64,000 nt of DNA from Alternaria dauci. Taxonomy: Eukaryota > Ascomycota > Dothideomycetes > Pleosporales > Pleosporaceae. Where the stretch lies: NCBI RefSeq assembly GCF_042100115.1, contig NC_091281.1:1736001-1800000 (forward strand). The letters are read 5' to 3'. The notes under the pieces are model-generated. The model ran no database searches, was not told the DNA's origin, and was given only the letters and a program-made list of their open reading frames with translations. The position numbers were made by a program, and so were the translations under genes. How positions within the stretch are numbered: position 1 is the first letter of the stretch; every line of letters begins with the position of its first letter. Shown piece after piece: positions 57,082 through 64,000 of the stretch.

Positions 57082-58968
57082 ATGAACGCGACACTTGAGC
57101 AGCAAAGAGAGACCGCTTTGGAGTTGCTTTCCAGTATGCTTACTTCACTTCTACAAGGATATCCCCAAGTAACAAATTGCATTCCCGCACAGTCTTCCTC
57201 TGCGCTCAACACACTTCTCGCGAAGCCCACAGCGTCAACCGAAACCCGCGCCAGCAAACGAGATGTCTTCAAAATAGACGTAGATGATCTGGATCTCAGC
57301 CCCAGTAGCGAATCAGAAGACAGTTCTGATGATGATAGGCCGATCAGAAATACCCGGCACCTCAAGTCCGAGGTACGCAGACTCAAGGCGATGATTCGGA
57401 GAGCGAACCGTCGGACAGCTCGTCGCGCCGCACGTATCGCCAAACATCTGGATCCAAGCCAGGCTGCTGCGGTATTTGACAGTCTGGGAGCTTCGGTCAC
57501 CCCTCTGTGGGCGCCACAGCTTGTCATAGAAGACGCCCCGGACAACAGCATGATTGAGACAGTGTTGCTGGAAGATGCATGTGCTGAAGCAAGCGATCCA
57601 GCTCCACTGCACACAGAAGCCATCAACACCCCAGTTACCACTCCGCCCATCTCAACCCCCTACTCCCCTCCAACCTCCACACCTAGCTCCGACATCCTCG
57701 CGGAAGAGACATCATGGCTCTGCAAGCCCTGCAACACCTCCTTTACCCATCTCGACGCCTACCACAACCACAAGCAGACCAACACATACCACAAAAACAA
57801 CGTTGCCACCTACAAACATCTACGCCCGACATACACCGAAGAAGAAGTTTCCGCAGCACAAGTCACTCACAAAGCCCCCAGCGGCTTTTACTGCCCCGCC
57901 TGTGACTTCCGAACCGGCACGCACGACACCTACAAACGGCACCTGCGCCGCCAAGTCCACGCCAGGAACGTATCTCGACGCCTACGATACGGCCCGGGAG
58001 CGAAAAAAGAAGTAGACAATACACCAGCCGAGAAACCGGGTCACTATTGTGAAGCGTGCAAACATTTTTATGCAGCACAGAATTGGAGTCGGCATATAAA
58101 AGGGTCGGTGCATGCGAGTAATGTGGCGAATAACATGTATGATAACGAGCGTAGTGTGTTGCTGACGCCGCCGAGTGAGAGAGAGGAGGGTGGTGAGCGG
58201 GGGATGGAGCAGAGGGAGAGCTGGTGTGGGGCGTGTGAGATGTATCCGGGGGTGAGGTGGGCGAGGCATGTGGTGAGTCCGGGGCATGTGTTTAATGCGA
58301 TTCGGTTTGAGAGACTGAGGGTGGGGAGTACGGAGGATGGGGAGGAGGGTATGATGGATGAGGAGGATACCACGGAGGATGAGGATACCACGGAAAATGG
58401 GAGTGAGATGGAAGAATACGGTCTCTTGACGGGAGGAGAAGAGGTCTCTTCCCCTTCTCCTTCTTCTTCTCCATCCCCCTCCTCTCCCTGCTCCCCGGTC
58501 ATGGAGCTAATCCAAAAGGCGCACGTGGTAGTACAAGACAAAACGAAAGAACTACAAGAAGAGCACGAGGAACCAGAACACTACTGCGACGACTGCGACT
58601 ACAAAGCCTCCGGCACCACATGGCACCACCACCTCACATCCGACGCGCACGTACAAAACGTCGAGACGAATATGCAACGGGATGGCATACAATACGATGA
58701 CGAAGAAATCGATGAGGATATGCGAATCTTCTCCGATGCCTTGGCCTCCTCGTCTTGTCCTATCTCGATACCACCGGTATACCCAGAATACTATACTGGT
58801 GGACCTTTCTCTCCGCCTTTTCTTCCATGGGCGTCCTCACGCCCGTCGGGACAACAGGACTGGTACTGCGATATTTGCGATGCTAATGTGGCCGTTAGCG
58901 GGCCATGGGCGATTGGGGTTCATATGGCGAAGCACCAGCAAGAGTTGTATAAGGATTGGAATATGTAG
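57082..58968 (+). CDS. Protein with six U1-like C2H2 zinc fingers
   Basis: A single exon of 628 residues. The N-terminal 200 residues include an acidic run (PSSESEDSSDDDRP) and a basic helix (RLKAMIRRANRRTARRAARI). Six variant fingers follow, each with an aromatic before C-x2-C and H-x5-H near the end: WLCKPCNTSF, FYCPACDFRT, HYCEACKHFY, SWCGACEMYP, HYCDDCDYKA and WYCDICDANV. Fingers 2, 3 and 5 end HARNV, HASNV and HVQNV, the spacing seen in U1-type (double-stranded RNA or RNP-binding) fingers. Fingers 4 and 5 are separated by a long Glu/Ser-rich spacer (440-500). I do not recognise an orthologue; nucleic-acid binding is inferred. The coding strand turns G-rich at about 58040 and C-rich again after 58440. 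Confidence 0.75.
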   Translation: MNATLEQQRETALELLSSMLTSLLQGYPQVTNCIPAQSSSALNTLLAKPTASTETRASKRDVFKIDVDDLDLSPSSESEDSSDDDRPIRNTRHLKSEVRRLKAMIRRANRRTARRAARIAKHLDPSQAAAVFDSLGASVTPLWAPQLVIEDAPDNSMIETVLLEDACAEASDPAPLHTEAINTPVTTPPISTPYSPPTSTPSSDILAEETSWLCKPCNTSFTHLDAYHNHKQTNTYHKNNVATYKHLRPTYTEEEVSAAQVTHKAPSGFYCPACDFRTGTHDTYKRHLRRQVHARNVSRRLRYGPGAKKEVDNTPAEKPGHYCEACKHFYAAQNWSRHIKGSVHASNVANNMYDNERSVLLTPPSEREEGGERGMEQRESWCGACEMYPGVRWARHVVSPGHVFNAIRFERLRVGSTEDGEEGMMDEEDTTEDEDTTENGSEMEEYGLLTGGEEVSSPSPSSSPSPSSPCSPVMELIQKAHVVVQDKTKELQEEHEEPEHYCDDCDYKASGTTWHHHLTSDAHVQNVETNMQRDGIQYDDEEIDEDMRIFSDALASSSCPISIPPVYPEYYTGGPFSPPFLPWASSRPSGQQDWYCDICDANVAVSGPWAIGVHMAKHQQELYKDWNM

Positions 58969-59648
58969 AGGTGTGGTTTAGACCATAATATTGGGACTGA
59001 AGTGTATGTGAAGAAGGAGGAAGGAAAAGAGGCATGGACGCGGCAATTGTAGAACGTTGCGGTATAGAGGATAGGGCATGATGTATATATCAGATGTGTT
59101 TCGCGGCAAACGTTCATGTAGATAATACGGTATAAGTGCTAGTAATGTGTAATTGCGCTTTCTCTTATGGCTGTAGTTGTCGATTTGAAGTTAAAATGGG
59201 AGCGTGGTGTACTGACGTCAAGGAGTAGACTAAAGGATGTTCTGGATGTTAGTCACTATTCCGTCGTCCGCCATCTACTTCTCCGTCTCGACTCACACAA
59301 AGACACAACTTCGACGTTCCAAAACAGTCTCAAAAGATCAAAGAGCCCGCCTACTCATTCGTTAACAAGCAACATGTGATTTCAACATTCGTCGCCCATA
59401 AAGACCATCACCAAAGAACAGGCCCTCAGGCTTTGCAAATATCCAAACACAAAAGCCAGTATGTATGAAGCAATGTAAAAGCTTTCACAAACTATCCTCA
59501 CACCTACAATACACGATCCCAAAACCACCACATACCACCAAATTCAGGTATCCCATATCCCCCTTAACAAAACGCCGCCTAATGCGCAGAACCCACCATA
59601 AATAACAAAGAACGCCCAGCCATGCAAACCTCCACACCAGCCACCACC
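58969..59648. other. Intergenic between convergent genes
   Basis: 680 bases of 3' flanks of the zinc-finger gene and PRP31. No gene or repeat seen. Confidence 0.5.
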
Positions 59649-61292
59649 CTAAGAATCCATCTTCGCCTTCTTATTCGGCAACGCCGGGACTTTGAACCCT
59701 CCCGCATCCGTCTTTCCCCCATTAAGCTGCGTAAAGCTGCCTCCCTTAAACCACCTATCCTCATCCGCCTTCCTCTTCCTCGCCGCCTCCTCCTTGGCCC
59801 TCGGATCCACGAGCTCAAGACCCTGCACAGGCGTAAACGCAATCGAACCCGTTCCACTCCCACCACCTAGCCCCACACCTCCAGTCCTCAACCCCTGCGC
59901 CCGCAGACTCGTCGCCGTACCACTACCACCAAACCCTTTGAGCGACGACGCAGCACCGAGCGTCGTATCTGTGCCCCAGCCTGCATTCTTCTTGCTAAGC
60001 TTCGCACGCGTCTTTGGATCGATTTGCTGCGCGCGCAGACGCCCTGTATCCGTAGCGCCAATCATGCCCATGCCTTTCACCGAATCACCATAACCCACCT
60101 CCTTCTCCTCTTTCCCAAACGTCATTCTGTTCTGCGCTTTACGAATCTCAGTCATGGCCGTTGCTTCTTTCGCCTTTCGCGCACGTCTTCCACCACGTTT
60201 ACGTGATGGTTTCTCGTCTGGGACGGGAAGCGCGCGGCCGCCTGCTTTTTGGTTGGCTGGCATTTCGACGAGCTTGTCGAGACGGCGCTCGCATTCTTTG
60301 CGCAGGTCCATGCCGATGTCGGCTGTGTGCGAGTTGGAGTGTGCGTCTACGCGCGCGGCGAGGATGACTTTTGCGGAGACGATGCGGAGAGCTTGTTTGC
60401 GGAGATCTGGGCGTTGGTTCTGGATGATGTCGCTGTGGTACAGGTAGCCTTCGTGCCGGAGACCCATGTTTGATAGACCGACGGTGGCGCCGGAGACTTT
60501 GGTGGAGCCGAGAGGGGCGATGTTGCAGGCGGGGGTTTTGGCTAGGTTGGCGATACCGCCGGAGTAGGAGATGAGATGGGCGGCGGTCAAACTTCCAATC
60601 AGAGCAGTCAGGTTCGGTGCAAAGAGTTCGGTGCGCGACTCGACGAAGGCTAGGATCTTGGACTTGGCGGCGTGCAGGTCGAGGAGGAGATGGCAGGCGC
60701 TTGATACCAGGTCGAGCTCGGTTTGGCTGAGCAGCCTCCCTTGGACGCGTGTTGCTTCAATCTCGACAATCATGACCTGGGCCGGCTCCATGCCCTCGAT
60801 TTGCCGCAGCTTGGGGCTTATGTCTTTGATGTCTGAGAGGGGTCCACCGCCAATGACTAGACATGCTTTGGCGTAGACAACGGGGTTCTTGATGAGATCC
60901 TCCAAGTGGGGGAAGAAGGCCGAGTAGTGGTCGCGGATGAACTTGTGGACAGTGGCGGTTTCGCCGTCGATCTGGGTAGAGAACTCGTTGGCCTCGGTCA
61001 GGAGCTGGTACTCTGGCGACTCCTCAAACGACTCGCCCTCGACCAAGTCCATCTGGTCCTGTGTCTCTTCGATGCGCTTCAACACGGGGTCGAGGTTGGC
61101 CTTGAGCTGCTGGGCGGAGCGGATGTCGGCTGGGCCCTTGTCCTCCTTGTCCTTCTTCTCCCGGTACTGCGCCTCTTCGTCTACCATTTCATCGTCGCCC
61201 GAGCCCTCGGCAAAGTCGTTTTCAAGGTCGTGGACATCTTCATCGCCGCTGTCGGCGAAGTCGGCCAGAAGCTCTTGTTCGAGGGTCGCCAT
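59649..61292 (-). CDS. PRP31: U4/U6 snRNP splicing factor Prp31
   Basis: A single exon of 547 residues. An acidic N-terminus (DSGDEDVHDLEND, GSGDDEMVDEE) is followed by the Nop domain: HKFIRDHYSAFFPHLEDLI, NPVVYAKACLVIGG, LIGSLTAAHLISYSGGIANL, and the hallmark GYLYHSDIIQNQRPDLRKQA. The Prp31 C-terminal domain holds basic segments (PSRKRGGRRARKAKEATAMT) and ends in a lysine-rich tail (VPALPNKKAKMDS). Prp31 binds the 15.5K protein-U4 snRNA complex and ties U4/U6 to U5 in the tri-snRNP, in the nucleus. The length and order match the family. It is head-to-head with CLF1, another splicing gene, 568 bases apart. Confidence 0.96.
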   Translation of the reverse strand: MATLEQELLADFADSGDEDVHDLENDFAEGSGDDEMVDEEAQYREKKDKEDKGPADIRSAQQLKANLDPVLKRIEETQDQMDLVEGESFEESPEYQLLTEANEFSTQIDGETATVHKFIRDHYSAFFPHLEDLIKNPVVYAKACLVIGGGPLSDIKDISPKLRQIEGMEPAQVMIVEIEATRVQGRLLSQTELDLVSSACHLLLDLHAAKSKILAFVESRTELFAPNLTALIGSLTAAHLISYSGGIANLAKTPACNIAPLGSTKVSGATVGLSNMGLRHEGYLYHSDIIQNQRPDLRKQALRIVSAKVILAARVDAHSNSHTADIGMDLRKECERRLDKLVEMPANQKAGGRALPVPDEKPSRKRGGRRARKAKEATAMTEIRKAQNRMTFGKEEKEVGYGDSVKGMGMIGATDTGRLRAQQIDPKTRAKLSKKNAGWGTDTTLGAASSLKGFGGSGTATSLRAQGLRTGGVGLGGGSGTGSIAFTPVQGLELVDPRAKEEAARKRKADEDRWFKGGSFTQLNGGKTDAGGFKVPALPNKKAKMDS

Positions 61293-61860
61293 GGTGGTGT
61301 GTGGTATGGCCTATGGGATCCGGTACAAAGAAAGTCGCCGCTAGGAAATAGCAGAGTCGCGACGGCGGCCAGAGGTTACCCTCCTAGTAGATTTGGGTTG
61401 AGTGTGGGATTCGTGATGGCGCAGTATTATACGTACCTGGTGCCTAGCTTGGCCGCCGGTCGAGTGCAAAAGGCGCGCAGGTAAATGGCGTGTCGTGGGG
61501 AAGAAGTTGCGACGAGCAGTGACGTGAAAGTGCGAATTGCTTGGCGTGCAGCGGGTAGAGCTGCGCTAACCAGGGCGCGTTCTCACCTGGCAGAATAATC
61601 TTGTCGCATCGCTGAACGACTTGCTATATATGGGAATTGCTGTCGCCTAGCTATCGTATTGTGGATGAACCGCGCAGGCATCTGCCGTCACGTGTCTGCT
61701 AGTTTCTGGATCAGCGCCAAAGTTTGAGCTCTACCACGACACTGCCGCGGCGCGAGTGCCTTCACGTCCACGACTGACGTGCGCCTCGCCGTCTTCCGCC
61801 ATCGCGCGCAAACCTCTACGTCCCACATCACGCCGCTGAATATCGCATCCCAATCCGAAC
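61293..61860. promoter_or_regulatory. Shared promoter of PRP31 and CLF1
   Basis: 568 bases separate the two divergent splicing genes. A TATATAT string lies near 61624. No factor site was identified; co-expression is expected from the layout. Confidence 0.6.
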
Positions 61861-63987
61861 ATGGAGGCAACACGAGGACCCCCGCGGGTCAAGAACAAGG
61901 CCGCAGCGCCTATCCAGATCTCCGCCGAACAGCTGCTTCGCGAAGCCGTCGACCGTCAAGATGAGAAGCTCAAGGCGCCAACGCAGAGGTTCGCGGACAT
62001 CGAGGAGCTGCATGAGTTCCAGGGGCGCAAGAGGAAGGAGTTCGAGGACTATGTACGGCGGAATCGCATCAACATGAACAACTGGATGCGCTATGCTTCC
62101 TGGGAACTCGAGCAGAAGGAGTTTAGGCGCGCTCGGTCTATCTTCGAAAGAGCTCTGGACGTATGTATTCCTTATACAGACTATATACGAGGCAATACTG
62201 ACTCCCACTAGGTAGACTCCACGTCAGTCCCGCTATGGCTGAGGTACATTGAGAGCGAGATGAAGCATCGCAACGTCCAGCACGCCCGCAACCTTCTCGA
62301 TCGCGCCGTCACCATCCTCCCACGAGTCGACAAGCTGTGGTACAAGTATGTCTACATGGAGGAGACGCTTGGCAACATTGACGGTGCCCGCTCCGTCTTC
62401 GAGCGCTGGATGCAATGGGAGCCCGAGGAGGCAGCATGGAGCTCATACATCAAGCTCGAGAAGCGCCACGGCGAATTCGAGCGATGCCGCGCCATCTTCG
62501 AGCGCTTCACAGTCGTACACCCCGAACCCAAGAACTGGATCAAATGGGCCAAGTTTGAGGAGGAGCACGGCACCAGCGACCTCGTGCGCGATGTCTATGG
62601 CACCGCTGTTACGACACTCGGGGACGAGTTCATGGACGAGAAGCTCTTCATGGCATACGCAAAGTTTGAGGCTAGACTGAAAGAGCTGGAGCGTGCCCGA
62701 GCCATTTACAAATTCGCCCTTGATCGCATGCCAAGGTCGAAATCAGTTAATCTGCACAAGGCCTTTACGACGTTCGAGAAGCAGTACGGAGACCGAGATG
62801 GTATCGAAGATGTCATTCTGTCCAAACGGCGAGTGCACTACGAGGAGCAGATCAAGGAGAACCCAAAGAACTACGACAGCTGGATCGATTTCGCCCGGCT
62901 AGAAGAGACGTCTGGTAACACCGACCGCGTGCGAGACGTCTACGAAAGAGCCATTGCGCAAATCCCCCCAACGCAAGAAAAGCGCCATTGGCGACGGTAC
63001 ATATATCTCTGGCTTTTCTACGCCGTCTGGGAAGAAACAGAATCTCGCGATATCGAACGCACACGTCAAATCTACCAAGAGTGCATACGCCTCTTGCCCC
63101 ACAAACGCTTCACATTCGGCAAAGTGTGGCTAGCATTCGCCCACTTCCTGGTCCGACAGGGCGAACTGACTGCTGCGCGCAAACTGCTCGGTCAGAGCTT
63201 GGGCATGTGTCCAAAGGACAAGTTGTTCAAGGGCTACATTGAGCTGGAAATGAAACTCTTTGAGTTTAATCGCTGTCGCCAGTTGTACACAAAGTACATT
63301 GAATGGAATGGGTCAAACTGCCATACCTGGATCAATTTTGCGAATCTAGAGCGCGGCCTCGATGATCTGGATCGCGCGCGCAGCATCTTTGAAATCGCGG
63401 TCGAGCAACCGGACATGGATATGCCGGAAGTGTTATGGAAAGCTTACATTGACTTTGAAGAAGGAGAGGGTGAATACGAACGTACACGCGCGTTGTACGA
63501 GAGGCTGTTGGCCAAGACGGATCACGTCAAGGTCTGGCTTTCCTACGCACAATTCGAGCTTGGCGTCCCAGACGAAACTACAGCAGCTCAAGAAGACGAC
63601 GATAACGAGACAATCAGCGACGCGGCCAAATCCCGTGCGCGCACCGTCTTCGACCGCGCACACGCCCGACTCAAGGACCGCGAGCTCAAAGAGGATAGAG
63701 TCGCGCTGCTCGCTGCGTGGAAAGCGTTTGAGGATGTACATGGGACAGAGGAGGACAAGAAGAAGATTGAGGGACAGATGCCGAGGAAAGTTAAGAAGAG
63801 GAGGAAGTTGGATGATGATAGTTTTGAGGAGTATGTCGATTATGTGTTCCCGGCTGATGATGAGAGTGCGGCGAAGTTGTCCAAGTTGTTGGCGAATGCG
63901 CAGAGGTGGAAGATGGCGCAGGCGCAGCAGGCGGCGCAAGCGCAGGCGCAAGAGGCGGGAGAGGGTGCGGGTGGGGAAGGGGAGTGA
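61861..63987 (+). CDS. CLF1: Crooked-neck-like spliceosome protein Clf1 (Syf3), HAT repeats
   Basis: Exons 61861-62160 and 62212-63987 (51-nt intron) give 691 residues. After a short basic N-terminus ([20 protein letters not shown]) come about fifteen HAT repeats with the pattern W-x3-A-x2-E and ARx-[65 protein letters not shown]. The C-terminus has a basic patch ([14 protein letters not shown]) and an Ala/Gln-rich tail. Clf1 is a scaffold of the Prp19 (NineTeen) complex and helps join tri-snRNP to the spliceosome; it is usually essential. The stop is at 63987, so the gene is complete in the window. Confidence 0.96.
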
Positions 63988-64000
63988 GACGGATTAGCAT

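Overview
The window is a gene-dense piece of a filamentous ascomycete chromosome. Dothideomycetes, probably Pleosporales, is my best guess from gene content and intron style; this is inference, not a database match. Evidence for a fungus is direct: introns of 44-120 nt with GT-AG borders and CTRAC-like branch sites, a COT-1/NDR kinase, Zn2Cys6 regulator, AA11-type LPMO, HeLo-domain protein and TPR-CHAT protein. I rebuilt 22 protein-coding genes, joining exons by reading frame, splice signals and family continuity. No rRNA, tRNA, CRISPR array or intact transposon was found.

Layout. 1-7.2 kb (accessory-like): three same-strand genes, a TPR-CHAT protease-like protein cut by the left edge, a DUF6594-type membrane protein and a caspase-like (C14) protein. 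7.9-21.2 kb (core): RPB12, cot-1, a large coiled-coil protein, divergent VPS37/SEC13, and a GIY-YIG-like protein with a C-terminal membrane anchor. 21.4-30.4 kb (accessory-like): a secreted Thr-rich protein, then a head-to-head pair of a HeLo-pseudokinase and a kinase-ankyrin protein with a 15-bp exact repeat in their shared promoter. 30.6-46 kb: a membrane protein, AA11 LPMO, SFH1/SNF5, two conserved unknowns and a SURF4/ERV29 cargo receptor. 46-54 kb: nucleoside hydrolase, an Old Yellow Enzyme with altered active site and Yap1-like promoter sites, and a Zn2Cys6 factor. 54-57 kb is a 3.5-kb gene-poor stretch. 57-64 kb: a six-finger C2H2 protein and the divergent splicing genes PRP31 and CLF1.

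How genes may work together. The strongest candidate system is the pair at 23.3-30.4 kb: a kinase keeping its catalytic motifs beside a HeLo (membrane-disrupting, MLKL-related) domain fused to a kinase fold that has lost them. It resembles the RIPK3-MLKL logic of animal necroptosis. The TPR-CHAT/DUF6594/caspase group is a second possible cell-death or immunity cluster. Both are hypotheses from domain content and position. A third, genome-scale signal is that core genes on both strands switch from C-rich to G-rich on the coding strand part-way through, while the accessory genes do so little or not at all.
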